Source: CAYVTV01 sp964526475 (lineage in GTDB: Bacteria; Bacteroidota; Bacteroidia; Bacteroidales; GCA-2748055). Taken from it: a stretch of 55,911 bases of DNA. The DNA lies in assembly GCA_964526475.1 (NCBI GenBank), contig CAZGKF010000016.1, positions 1 to 55,911 on the forward strand, written 5' to 3'. The position numbers were made by a program, and so were the translations under genes. The notes beneath the pieces were generated by a model. The model was not told the origin of the DNA. It searched no databases and was given only the letters and a program-made list of their open reading frames with translations. Positions within the stretch are counted from its first letter, which is position 1; each line of letters opens with the position of its first letter. Below are positions 19,548 to 27,482 of this stretch, in pieces.

Positions 19548-20558
19548 TTATTTTCTTTTAAAAAGATTAGCGGGGCGAAAGGGGCTGTCAGCAGGTATCC
19601 TTGACCAGATGGTGGCAAGGGATAATCCTGCCAGAATATGCCAGATGCCCCACCATGCAGCTATAAATGCCATACCGCCGATTTCCATAGGAATGCTTAC
19701 ACCATCAATTACAATAGTCTCAGGGAAAATTCCGGGATTAAATAATAATACGAGCCCGAGCCCTGAATTCTGAATGCCGGTTTCAATTGTAATCGATCTT
19801 CGCTCCAGCCGGCCCACTTTAAAAACAGAAGCAACGGAATAGCCTGTGGACAATGCTATTCCGTTATGAATAAGGACTATAATAAATATATAACCGATAT
19901 ATTTGATAAAGTAGGAATAGTTATTTGAGAAGGCCATAATAACAATGGCCATGAAAATCAAAATAGATAGATTTTTTAAGGGTTTCACAATTTTATCAGT
20001 AATTTGAGGGAATTTGTGATTAAAGGCCATACCAAGGATAAGAGGAATGCCCAGGAGTATAAACACAGTTTTAAACATTTCAAAGGGATCAATTACGAGA
20101 GGCTGAAGCAGGTGTTCCGCCTTTATATTATATGCCAGAATATATAGTTTTCCCCAGATTGCAAAATTCAGGGGTGTAAGTATAATAGCAGAAATCGTTG
20201 CAATTGCTGTAAGACTGACTGATAATGCCACATTCCCTTTTGCGAGAGATGAGATAAAGTTCGAAATATTCCCGCCCGGACAGGATGAAACAAGGAGCAT
20301 TCCGAAAGCAATAGTCGGAGTAATCAGGTTGCGGAATATAAGAATAAGGGTAAATGTTGCTGCCGGAAGGAAAAAAAACTGTGAAAAAAAGCCTGCAATA
20401 GTCGCCTTTGGATTCATAACAACCTTTTTAAAATGGTCGGGTTTTATTTCCAGTGCTACACCAAACATTATAAAAGCGAGCGTAAGGTTGAGGACAAATA
20501 AGCTCTCCTGTGTGAAATTAAGTCGGAGAGAATCAAGAACTTCCAGAGATTCCCGCAT
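19548..20558 (-). CDS. Bile acid:sodium symporter (BASS) family transporter
   Basis: A 336-residue polytopic inner-membrane protein with about nine to ten hydrophobic helices. Family signatures are LTLAFIMFGVALEIKPDHF near the first helices, SSCPGGNISNFISSLAKGN in the sodium-binding crossover region, and ETGIQNSGLGLVLL in the second crossover. BASS proteins carry bile acids, pyruvate, pantothenate or other organic anions with sodium; the substrate here cannot be predicted. First gene of the likely operon with plsC and the SDR; a 232-base divergent region without a recognised site separates it from the DCC-family gene. Confidence 0.88.
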   Translation of the reverse strand: MRESLEVLDSLRLNFTQESLFVLNLTLAFIMFGVALEIKPDHFKKVVMNPKATIAGFFSQFFFLPAATFTLILIFRNLITPTIAFGMLLVSSCPGGNISNFISSLAKGNVALSVSLTAIATISAIILTPLNFAIWGKLYILAYNIKAEHLLQPLVIDPFEMFKTVFILLGIPLILGMAFNHKFPQITDKIVKPLKNLSILIFMAIVIMAFSNNYSYFIKYIGYIFIIVLIHNGIALSTGYSVASVFKVGRLERRSITIETGIQNSGLGLVLLFNPGIFPETIVIDGVSIPMEIGGMAFIAAWWGIWHILAGLSLATIWSRIPADSPFRPANLFKRK

Positions 20559-20790
20559 GAAAATCAGTTTATGTGAATATTTGAAAAGCCTGATATGTTA
20601 TCTTGCAGTTCATTAAAAAAGGTATGGTAAAAGTTTTTTGAGGATTCTGTTACGGCGCCTAAGATAATAAAAAAATCATTTTATTGTCATAATTGCAAAA
20701 GTTGTTTAACCCTTAAGCATCAGACACAAATCTACCGGAAGTCTCCTTTAGGAACAATTTGAAAAAATACTTGTTATATAGTTTTATTGT

Positions 20791-21171
20791 ATGAAAGAGA
20801 AAGGAAAGAATATTATTATGTTTGATGGTGAATGTGAACTTTGCACAGGTAGTGTGAATTTTGTGAAAAAAGTTGATAGAAGAAAAAAATTTGTTTTCGT
20901 ACCTTTTCCATCAGATAAAAGCACTGATGAATTAAATTCTGAAAAAGAAGTTTCATGCAGTTATGATAGTATTATATTAAAGTCAGAAAAGGGAGAACTT
21001 AAAAAATCCTCAGCTGTACTAAGGATATTCAAAGACTTAGGATTTCCATGGAATATTTTTTATATATTTATAATTATTCCGGGGTGTTTTCGTGACAAAA
21101 TATATGATTTTATTGCCATAAGGAGAAATATGTTTTCGGGGAGAAAAAGAAAGAGTATTCAGGGAAGATAA
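20791..21171 (+). CDS. Thiol-disulfide oxidoreductase of the DCC family (DUF393)
   Basis: A 126-residue protein beginning with the family signature FDGECELCTGSV: the D-x-x-C-x-x-C pair is C15/C18, within a thioredoxin-like fold. SYDSIILKSEKGELKKSSAVLRIFKDLG and the later RDKIYDFIAIRRN also match the family. The basic tail FSGRKRKSIQGR is typical. Precise redox partner and role are unknown. The gene stands alone on the + strand and its stop is immediately followed by a decayed DUF3078-like remnant. Confidence 0.87.
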   Translation: MKEKGKNIIMFDGECELCTGSVNFVKKVDRRKKFVFVPFPSDKSTDELNSEKEVSCSYDSIILKSEKGELKKSSAVLRIFKDLGFPWNIFYIFIIIPGCFRDKIYDFIAIRRNMFSGRKRKSIQGR

Positions 21172-21183
21172 TTACCCAAATGA

Positions 21184-21471
21184 TTCTCTTATTTGTATAA
21201 AATGGAGTTGGTGGGTAATGTAGATATATTAAGCAGGCTTGATCTTTTCTCCAATTATTTGAATAATCCCCTGAATATTGTTGTAAATCCGGAGCTTCTC
21301 ATAAGCATGAAGATAAATGAGTTTTTTTCGGCAACGATCAATACAATGTTTATCTATGATGACGATATTTAATTTCACAATGATTCTGACGGAGATGGAA
21401 TAATTGACAGAACCGGAGCAGGAATTCAGTTTAAGGAAGTTTTCGGTTTGGGGTTATCCTTTAGATTTTAA
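21184..21471 (+). pseudogene. 3' remnant of a DUF3078-like outer-membrane protein gene with in-frame stop
   Basis: Read in the frame of the ATG at 21202, the stretch encodes VDILSRLDLFSNYLNN, then MKINEFFSATINTMFIYDDD, then an in-frame TAA at 21370-21372. It continues in the same frame with NDSDGDGIIDRTGAGIQFKEVFGLGLSFRF and a TAA at 21469-21471. The pieces before and after the internal stop resemble the C-terminal barrel strands of Bacteroidota DUF3078 proteins, which end in QFKE-FG-GLSYKF. The N-terminal two thirds are absent: the preceding frame closes at 21181-21183, just after the DCC gene. This is a truncated, decayed gene; the family name comes from memory of the motif. Confidence 0.72.
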
Positions 21472-21473
21472 GC

Positions 21474-22016
21474 TCACAATTCTATCCTGCCAGCATCAAT
21501 TTCTTTATATTTAGCTGAAAGGTAAGAAAGCATTTTACTGATCATCCCGAAGACTTTTTCAGTTTCAGGGTTAATCTTTTTTTTCGAAAGTCTGAGAAGC
21601 AGAAGACCATACAAACCTTCAAGACATATTTCTATTTCGTTTTTTTCTGATGATCCGGATTTTGAGCGCAATTCAGCAAGGGGAATTTTTATTTCCTGGT
21701 AAAGCTGGTGATATTCCAATTCTTGTGAGTTTACAAGAAGTCTGTTATGCAAGTCGTTCAGACTGTTCATCATATTTATTAAATACGGGCAATGTCCGCG
21801 TTCCCTGCAGCCGTTGTCGAGCAGATCAGAAATTAGCATAAGGTACCAGTCACTGATATGATGTTTCTGCTCATCTGGTAAATCAAATTTCTGAATAATA
21901 TACTGGTCGATCAGTGCAATATTAAAGTAACAACTTCTTATCATATCTTCCACCTGGAACATATATATAAGGTATTCAGAGATATTTGTTTTTCTCTTAT
22001 ATGCTGCTATATACAT
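21474..22016 (-). CDS. DUF4924 family protein
   Basis: A 180-residue all-helical cytoplasmic protein starting MYIAAYKRKTNISEYLIYMFQVEDMIRS, the recognisable start of DUF4924, a family confined to Bacteroidota. Charged and Leu-rich helices follow, with HCPYLINMMNSLNDLHNRLL in the middle. There are no catalytic motifs, no signal peptide and no membrane helix. The gene begins one base after the end of the HSP15-like gene, so it is probably co-transcribed with it. Function unknown. Confidence 0.8.
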   Translation of the reverse strand: MYIAAYKRKTNISEYLIYMFQVEDMIRSCYFNIALIDQYIIQKFDLPDEQKHHISDWYLMLISDLLDNGCRERGHCPYLINMMNSLNDLHNRLLVNSQELEYHQLYQEIKIPLAELRSKSGSSEKNEIEICLEGLYGLLLLRLSKKKINPETEKVFGMISKMLSYLSAKYKEIDAGRIEL

Positions 22017-22017
22017 A

Positions 22018-22398
22018 TTAGAAATCTCCCAGTTTGTTTATAAGCCGTCTTTCCTTTTTTGTTGGACGGCCACTGCCTTTATCTCTTTTAATGAAAAAGG
22101 TTTCTGCGTCCACAAGTTTTTGAAGTTCCTCCCCGGGTGTCATGTTCTCAATATATTCCGGAACAAGTTTGGCTGAAACTCTGCTTTTCGGAATGTCTTT
22201 TACCAGGTAGCTTAACAGAACCTGATTTTTTCTGATTTTGATGACATCTCCTTCGAGTATTGCCCTGGAGGCTTTTACCTGCTTGTCGTTAATATAAACT
22301 TTTCCTTTACTGCAAGCTTCGGAAGCATTGGATCTCGTCTTAAACAACCTCACACTCCATAGGTATTTATCAGTTCGGGGAGCTTTTTTTTCCGGCAT
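22018..22398 (-). CDS. hslR: S4-domain RNA-binding protein, HSP15 family
   Basis: A 126-residue basic protein. Residues about 9-65 form the S4 domain: TDKYLWSVRLFKTRSNASEACSKGKVYINDKQVKASRAILEGDVIKIR. A basic C-terminus (KRDKGSGRPTKKERRLINKLGDF) matches HSP15, which binds 50S subunits carrying peptidyl-tRNA and helps recycle stalled ribosomes. Peptidyl-tRNA hydrolase is encoded 2 kb away in the same direction, which fits the theme. It lies 18 bases after the response-regulator gene. Confidence 0.85.
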   Translation of the reverse strand: MPEKKAPRTDKYLWSVRLFKTRSNASEACSKGKVYINDKQVKASRAILEGDVIKIRKNQVLLSYLVKDIPKSRVSAKLVPEYIENMTPGEELQKLVDAETFFIKRDKGSGRPTKKERRLINKLGDF

Positions 22399-22416
22399 AA
22401 AGTTTTTCGTTCAAAG

Positions 22417-23118
22417 TTAATCTTTTACCTCAAGTTTGAAACCTGTACGTGGGATATTAACAATAGACACCTTATGATCGGGCCGGAGAAATTTGCGTAA
22501 TTTAGTAATATAGACATCCATACTTCTTCCCATAAAATAATCATCATCGCCCCATATATTTTTAAGAACAATTTCGCGTTTTACTATTTTATTGATATTC
22601 AGGCTAAGCAGTCTCAAAACTTCAGCTTCCTTTTTCGTAAGCCTCCTGTCACCAAAGGGAGATAATAGCATAAGACTGGAATAATTAAATGTAAATTGGC
22701 CAATATTGAAAATTTTGGGGTGATTGTTCTGAAGAATTGAATATTTTGACCTTCGAAGAATTGCCTCTATCCTCAGGTTCAGTTCATCGGTACTGAAAGG
22801 TTTTGTAATATAGTCGTCTGCTCCGGCCTTTAATCCCTTTATTTTGTCCTTTTGCATGTTTTTAGCACTGAGAAAGATAAAAGGGATGTAAGGGTCAGAT
22901 TTCCGTATTCCTTCTGCCAGGCTAAAGCCATCTTTTAAGGGGAGCATTATGTCGATAATACATAGATCAAAATTTCCATTCCTGAATGAAACCAAACCGG
23001 ATACTCCATCTGTGGCCAGTGATACCTCATAGGAATTCATTTCAAGGAAATCAGTGAGGACGATGCCAAGATTAGCATCGTCTTCAACAAGAAGGATTTT
23101 TGCTTTTATAGAATTCAT
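22417..23118 (-). CDS. OmpR/PhoB-family response regulator
   Basis: A 233-residue protein. The receiver domain (about 7-120) has the acidic pair D13/D14 in LLVEDDANL, the phospho-acceptor D56 in IIDIMLPLKDG, S84 and K106 in YITKPF. The C-terminal winged helix (about 135-230) includes RRLTKKEAEVLRLLSLN and SMDVYITKLRKFLRPD, typical DNA-binding features. The sensor kinase gene ends 11 bases upstream, so they form one operon. Target genes cannot be deduced. Confidence 0.93.
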   Translation of the reverse strand: MNSIKAKILLVEDDANLGIVLTDFLEMNSYEVSLATDGVSGLVSFRNGNFDLCIIDIMLPLKDGFSLAEGIRKSDPYIPFIFLSAKNMQKDKIKGLKAGADDYITKPFSTDELNLRIEAILRRSKYSILQNNHPKIFNIGQFTFNYSSLMLLSPFGDRRLTKKEAEVLRLLSLNINKIVKREIVLKNIWGDDDYFMGRSMDVYITKLRKFLRPDHKVSIVNIPRTGFKLEVKD

Positions 23119-23129
23119 TTTACCTCCTT

Positions 23130-24401
23130 TTAAATAACAGGAAGATATACATCAAATCTTGTTCCTTTTCCCTGCTCACTTTTCACTATTACAGTTCCTT
23201 TATGTGCTTCCACTATTGTTTTAACATAATACAGTCCAATTCCAAATCCCTTGACATTGTGCACATTACCAGTGGGGACTCTGTAAAATTTCTCAAAGAC
23301 ATTTTTAAGATTATCTTTATGAATACCTATCCCTTTATCCTTAACACTGAAAACAAAGAAATTGTTCTCGTTTCTGGTAGAAATATCTATAACAGGACTG
23401 TTAAGGGAGTATTTAATGGAATTGGTAACAAGATTAATAATAACATTGGCGATATGTAAGGGGTCGACAGGAATAATAAATATGGATGCCTCAAAGGAGT
23501 AATTTATCTCAACTTTATTATCACAATGTTCGAGGCAAAGATTTTCGACATTTAATTCAATGATTTCATGCATATTCACTTTTTTCTTCTCAAGATGGTA
23601 TTCTTTATTGTTCATTACAGCCATTTGAAGTATTCTGTCAACTTGTACTCGCATACGTCTGTTCTCTTCGAATATTATCCCGGCGTATTTTTTTATGCGT
23701 TTCTCTGCTTTTTCAGGTCTGGCATTCATAAGTACTTCAGAGGCCAGGCTTATGGTAGCAATTGGAGTTTTAAATTCATGAGTAATATTATTGATCAGAT
23801 CATCACGGATCTCAGAGATTTTTTTTTGCCTGATGATCGTATTTATTGTGAAGTAAAATGTAAGGATCATCAGAAGAAGGAATATTACAGAGGAAGATAG
23901 CCATAGTGATATCTCCGTTAAGACAACTGTTCTGAGGTGAGGAAAAAATACTGCCAGATAGAAATAGTCTTCTTTCCAAAGGCAATTCAGGCAAGCTTTA
24001 TGAAGCCGGGGAAAATGGTTTTCAGGAATTTCAAATCCGGAAGGAAATATAACTGAATCGTTTGATGTTTTTACAATTGCATAATAAAATCGATTATCAA
24101 GATTATGATAATCAACATATTTTTTCATCAGTGAATGAAGAAATACAGTATCAAGAACTGAAAAAATTGTTTTAGCCTCTATTATTCCCTCAGGATTTAA
24201 GAAGGATTTAGTTACTGCATTATTTTCCCTGAAATTCTTAAGCTCACTTATAACATTTTCAAGTGCCAGGTCAACGCGGTGGTTATGTTGCTTCTCTGCC
24301 AGTTTAAGAGCCTGCTGAACCCAGAAGGTTTGTGTGATAATCAATCCTGCAAGTGAAATAGCAGAGGAAATGATTATCAGATTAATAACTCTCTTATTCA
24401 T
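23130..24401 (-). CDS. Membrane sensor histidine kinase
   Basis: A 423-residue kinase: transmembrane helix 1 (about 7-29), a periplasmic sensor (about 30-160), transmembrane helix 2 (about 161-187), a HisKA domain with H208 in NNITHEFKTPIATISLA, and an ATPase domain with the N box (NLVTNSIKYS, N327), G1 (KDKGIGI) and G2 (KGFGIGLYYVK). The sensor has no recognised domain, but near its membrane-proximal end it holds a CxxC pair (C137, C140 in KACLNCLWK), which could sense redox or metal. The partner regulator is immediately downstream. A Bacteroidota promoter match ends a few bases before the ATG, implying a near-leaderless mRNA. Confidence 0.92.
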   Translation of the reverse strand: MNKRVINLIIISSAISLAGLIITQTFWVQQALKLAEKQHNHRVDLALENVISELKNFRENNAVTKSFLNPEGIIEAKTIFSVLDTVFLHSLMKKYVDYHNLDNRFYYAIVKTSNDSVIFPSGFEIPENHFPRLHKACLNCLWKEDYFYLAVFFPHLRTVVLTEISLWLSSSVIFLLLMILTFYFTINTIIRQKKISEIRDDLINNITHEFKTPIATISLASEVLMNARPEKAEKRIKKYAGIIFEENRRMRVQVDRILQMAVMNNKEYHLEKKKVNMHEIIELNVENLCLEHCDNKVEINYSFEASIFIIPVDPLHIANVIINLVTNSIKYSLNSPVIDISTRNENNFFVFSVKDKGIGIHKDNLKNVFEKFYRVPTGNVHNVKGFGIGLYYVKTIVEAHKGTVIVKSEQGKGTRFDVYLPVI

Positions 24402-24408
24402 ATTGTTG

Positions 24409-24436
24409 CAAAGGTAAAAAAGAGAACTGAGCCAAA
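24409..24436 (-). promoter_or_regulatory. Promoter of the two-component operon (-7 and -33 boxes)
   Basis: On the minus strand TACCTTTG (complement of CAAAGGTA, 24409-24416) fits the -7 consensus TAnnTTTG. TTTG (complement of CAAA, 24433-24436) lies 16 bases upstream, slightly closer than the usual 19. The start codon is at 24401, so the leader would be only a few bases. Confidence 0.5.
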
Positions 24437-24471
24437 GTGTAAATTAACAATTGATTAACAAACCTGGTAAT

Positions 24472-25035
24472 TTATTTATTGTTGAAAAGTGTCATTGTTC
24501 TTTCCATACCTATGGTACCAAAGGATAGTATTGCATTGCCTGATTTAAGGAGAAGTTCAGGAATAGATGCTTTTTCTTCTTCACTCCATGTGCCGAGTAC
24601 ATGCTGAACCTGGTAACCTCTTGGGAAATCACTTCCGATACCAAATCGAAGGCGGGCAAATTTCTGTGTTCCGAGAGTTTCTATAATGCTGATTAGTCCA
24701 TTATGACCGGCATCACCTCCGGATGGTCTTATTCGAATAGTCCCGAAAGGAAGTGAAATATCGTCTGTTACAACAAGAAGATTTTCAATAGCTATTTTAT
24801 GTTTTGCGAGGTAAAAGTTAACAGCTTTTCCGCTAAGGTTAACGAATGTAGAAGGCTTAAGAAGTAAAAAAATTCTCCCTTTCCATTTCAATTCCGATAT
24901 CCGGCCATATTTTCTGTCTGTGAAAGAACCATTGTATGCTCCTGCCAGAGCATCCAATATGTCGAATCCGATATTATGTCTGGTTTGAGCGTATTGCTCA
25001 CCAATATTCCCTAATCCTGTAATAAGATATTTCAA
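24472..25035 (-). CDS. pth: Peptidyl-tRNA hydrolase
   Basis: A 187-residue enzyme that frees tRNA from peptidyl-tRNA dropped from ribosomes. N10 and the catalytic H20 are in GLGNIGEQYAQTRHNIGFD; D91/D92 in VTDDISLPFG, N66 in STFVNLSG and N112 in GDAGHNGL complete the known active-site set. Length is normal. It follows rplY by 25 bases; rplY-pth is a widely conserved pair, so co-transcription is likely. Confidence 0.95.
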   Translation of the reverse strand: MKYLITGLGNIGEQYAQTRHNIGFDILDALAGAYNGSFTDRKYGRISELKWKGRIFLLLKPSTFVNLSGKAVNFYLAKHKIAIENLLVVTDDISLPFGTIRIRPSGGDAGHNGLISIIETLGTQKFARLRFGIGSDFPRGYQVQHVLGTWSEEEKASIPELLLKSGNAILSFGTIGMERTMTLFNNK

Positions 25036-25060
25036 CGGACAGGAATAATTTTTTGATTAA

Positions 25061-25708
25061 CTATTCTTTCGCTTCAGACTCTTCTGCGTTTTCCGGACTT
25101 TCTGCCGCTTCTTCATCCGTTTCACCTGCAACCGGGGCTTCTTCAATGATCAGCGATTTCATTGCCAGACGGGATGATATTACAGAAACAACCATTGATC
25201 TGTGTGGATCAAGAAGTTCGAGATGATCATAAACTAAATCCCCTACTTTAATGACATCTCCAACATCAACATCAGATATGTCGAGTGGAAGAATATCGGG
25301 CAGATGTTTGACAAGTCCTTTTATTTTCAGTGTCCTTCTTTTTTGCCTGAGTTTACCACCATTTTTTATTCCTATTGAACTTCCTGTTAGTTTAATGGGA
25401 ATATTTACAGTAACTGGGTTGTCTTCAAAAACTTCAATGAAGTCAATGTGTTGAATTTTATCTGAAACGGGGTGGAACTGAATATCCTGGATGACTGCTT
25501 TGTGTTTATCACCTTCAATATCAATTTCAACAATATGCACCTCAGGTGTATATACAAGTTTTATAAATGAATTTTCGTGTGTATAAAAGTGGAACTGGTT
25601 TTCTCCACCATACATTACACAGGGAACATTATCATTTTTTCTTAACACCCGGGTTGATCCTTTTCCTGTTGCTACCCTTTTCTTAACTTTAATTTCAAAT
25701 GTTTTCAT
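25061..25708 (-). CDS. rplY: 50S ribosomal protein L25/general stress protein CTC
   Basis: A 215-residue long-form L25 (TL5/CTC type). The N-terminal 5S-rRNA-binding domain spans about 1-95 (GKGSTRVLRKNDNVPCVMYGG ... IQFHPVSDKIQHIDFIEV). The C-terminal beta domain (about 96-185) includes GGKLRQKRRTLKIKGLVKHLPD and VGDVIKVGDL. An acidic tail (EEAPVAGETDEEAAESPENAEE) is common in Bacteroidota L25. It binds 5S rRNA in the large subunit. A promoter-like -7 box and a 6-bp hairpin lie in the short leader. Confidence 0.95.
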   Translation of the reverse strand: MKTFEIKVKKRVATGKGSTRVLRKNDNVPCVMYGGENQFHFYTHENSFIKLVYTPEVHIVEIDIEGDKHKAVIQDIQFHPVSDKIQHIDFIEVFEDNPVTVNIPIKLTGSSIGIKNGGKLRQKRRTLKIKGLVKHLPDILPLDISDVDVGDVIKVGDLVYDHLELLDPHRSMVVSVISSRLAMKSLIIEEAPVAGETDEEAAESPENAEESEAKE

Positions 25709-25758
25709 TTCTAATGTGCTACTCAGAATTAAAAAATAAATTTAATTCCCCATCGCAG

Positions 25759-25799
25759 AACGGTTTAATACCGTTTACGTAAAAAGGAGTGCAAATATA
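25759..25799 (-). promoter_or_regulatory. rplY promoter -7 box and leader hairpin
   Basis: Minus-strand TATATTTG (complement of 25792-25799) matches the Bacteroidota -7 box; the -33 position has TTTT rather than TTTG. Downstream, AACGGT-ATTAA-ACCGTT (25759-25775) can form a six-pair hairpin in the roughly 80-base leader, a possible site of regulation of L25. The hairpin's role is a guess. Confidence 0.4.
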
Positions 25800-25803
25800 A
25801 TAA

Positions 25804-26745
25804 CTAATTTATAAAATGAGAACTTATTGACTCGTAATTATAAACTTTGTTAATCACTTCGGCAAAAAGTTCGGCAATGGAGAGCACTTTAATTTTCCGG
25901 CAACAACTATTAACCGGTATAGAATCGGATACAATAACTTCATCAATAAATGATTCTTCAATTTTATCATATGCAGAACCGGACAATACAGGATGTGTGG
26001 CTACTACCCTGACAGATCGCGCACCTTCATTTTTCATCATTTCAGCAGCCAGACAAACGGTTCCTGCGGTATCAATCATATCATCAACGATAAAGACATT
26101 TTTATCCTTTATATCACCGATAGCTCTGATTTCTTCGACTACATTTGGTTTTTTCCTTATTTTATAACAAATGATCATTTGTGTTTCAAGGAAGCGTGCA
26201 TAGGCATTTGCTCTTTTTGTTCCGCCCATATCCGGGGCAGCTATTGCAAGGTTATCCAGGTTAATATCTTTAATGTAAGGTACAAAGATGGAAGATGCAT
26301 ACAGGTGGTCAACAGGAATGTCAAAAAATCCCTGTAGCTGGTCTGCATGAAGATCCATGGTCATCACTCTGTCAACACCAGCTGAAAGAAGGAGGTTGGC
26401 AACCAGCTTTCCTCCAATGGAGGCTCTGGGTCTGTCTTTTCTGTCTTGCCTCCCGTATCCGAAGTAGGGTATTACAGCAACTACTTTATAAGCACTCGCC
26501 CTTTTCGCTGCATCTATCATCAGCAAGAGTTCCATGAGATTTTCGGCCGGGGGAGGAGTTGACTGAATGATAAATACTGTACAACCTCTTACGGATTCTT
26601 CGTATGCAGGTTGTAATTCTCCGTCGCTGAATTCATTAATAGAAGTCTTACCTAATTCTGTGCCAAAGGCTTTTGCAATTTTTTTTGCCAGAGGGCGTGA
26701 ACTCCTGCCGGCAAAAAATTTAATCGGAGTATATGCTCTCATCAC
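25804..26745 (-). CDS. prs: Ribose-phosphate pyrophosphokinase
   Basis: A 313-residue class I PRPP synthetase making phosphoribosyl pyrophosphate from ribose 5-phosphate and ATP. Seen motifs: IKFFAGRSSRPLAKKIA at the start, FSDGEL, the ATP-binding YFGYGRQDRKDRPRASI, the metal-binding MTMDLHADQLQGFFDIPVDHLY, and the PRPP loop VDDMIDTAGT. The first two codons are both ATG; either could start. A -7-like TACTTTTG (complement of 26783-26790) is about 40 bases upstream. It precedes rplY-pth, an order common in Bacteroidota. Confidence 0.96.
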   Translation of the reverse strand: MMRAYTPIKFFAGRSSRPLAKKIAKAFGTELGKTSINEFSDGELQPAYEESVRGCTVFIIQSTPPPAENLMELLLMIDAAKRASAYKVVAVIPYFGYGRQDRKDRPRASIGGKLVANLLLSAGVDRVMTMDLHADQLQGFFDIPVDHLYASSIFVPYIKDINLDNLAIAAPDMGGTKRANAYARFLETQMIICYKIRKKPNVVEEIRAIGDIKDKNVFIVDDMIDTAGTVCLAAEMMKNEGARSVRVVATHPVLSGSAYDKIEESFIDEVIVSDSIPVNSCCRKIKVLSIAELFAEVINKVYNYESISSHFIN

Positions 26746-26782
26746 TTATATGAAAGAGATTATATGGTTAATTTTTATGTTT

Positions 26783-26790
26783 CAAAAGTA
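26783..26790 (-). promoter_or_regulatory. Putative prs -7 box
   Basis: TACTTTTG on the minus strand (CAAAAGTA as given) matches TAnnTTTG and sits about 38 bases before the prs start. No convincing -33 box. Confidence 0.33.
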
Positions 26791-26834
26791 TGAATTCCTG
26801 AGCCAATAACGAATGAATATTTTATTAAAATTTA

Positions 26835-27437
26835 TTATTTTTTTAAACTACTTATTGTTTCCCCTATATAATCAAGCAATTCATCTCTTCCTTCTTTATT
26901 TTTAATAGTTGATACAAAAATTTGCGGAAGTTGTTCCCATGCCTTATAAAGCTTCTCTGAGAATAATTTAATATTTAATGATATTTCTCTTTGTGTCAGT
27001 TTATCTGACTTTGTAAATACAATAATAAAAGGGATATTATTAACTCCCAGTAAGTTTATGAAATCTATATCGGCAGTGTGGGGTTCATGCCTGATATCGA
27101 CCAGCACAAAGAGACAGACCATCTGCTTTCTGTTGATTATATAATCTTCAATTATGTTTATCAGGTTTTTTCTTTCTTTTCTGTTAACTTTTGCATATCC
27201 ATATCCCGGCAGGTCAACAAGGTGCCAATCTTCATTTACAATAAAATGATTTATCAATCGGGTTTTACCGGGAGTCCCTGATGTCTTGGCCAGGTTTTTT
27301 CTACCCGTAAGAAAATTTATGAGAGATGATTTTCCAACATTGGATCGCCCGATAAAAGCAAATTCAGGGATCAAAGATGAGGGACAATCCTTTTCAGCAG
27401 TGCTGCTTTTTACGAATTCAACTTTTTTAATAATCAT
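26835..27437 (-). CDS. engB: Ribosome biogenesis GTPase EngB/YsxC/YihA
   Basis: A 200-residue TrmE-Era-EngA-EngB-type GTPase needed for 50S subunit assembly. The G1 loop is GRSNVGKSSLIN (about residues 31-42), G2 region TSGTPGKT, G3 DLPGYGYAKV, G4 TKSDK and G5 VSTIKNKEG. Length is standard. It ends about 90 bases before prs and is 45 bases downstream of manA, all on the minus strand. Confidence 0.95.
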   Translation of the reverse strand: MIIKKVEFVKSSTAEKDCPSSLIPEFAFIGRSNVGKSSLINFLTGRKNLAKTSGTPGKTRLINHFIVNEDWHLVDLPGYGYAKVNRKERKNLINIIEDYIINRKQMVCLFVLVDIRHEPHTADIDFINLLGVNNIPFIIVFTKSDKLTQREISLNIKLFSEKLYKAWEQLPQIFVSTIKNKEGRDELLDYIGETISSLKK

Positions 27438-27482
27438 AAGTTGTTATATTTATCATAAGCTGTCATTACGGAAGAAAAACAG

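Noticed and set aside
21370..21372. Internal stop as selenocysteine recoding
   Set aside because: The codon is TAA, not TGA, and the gene lacks its 5' portion, so decay is the simpler reading.
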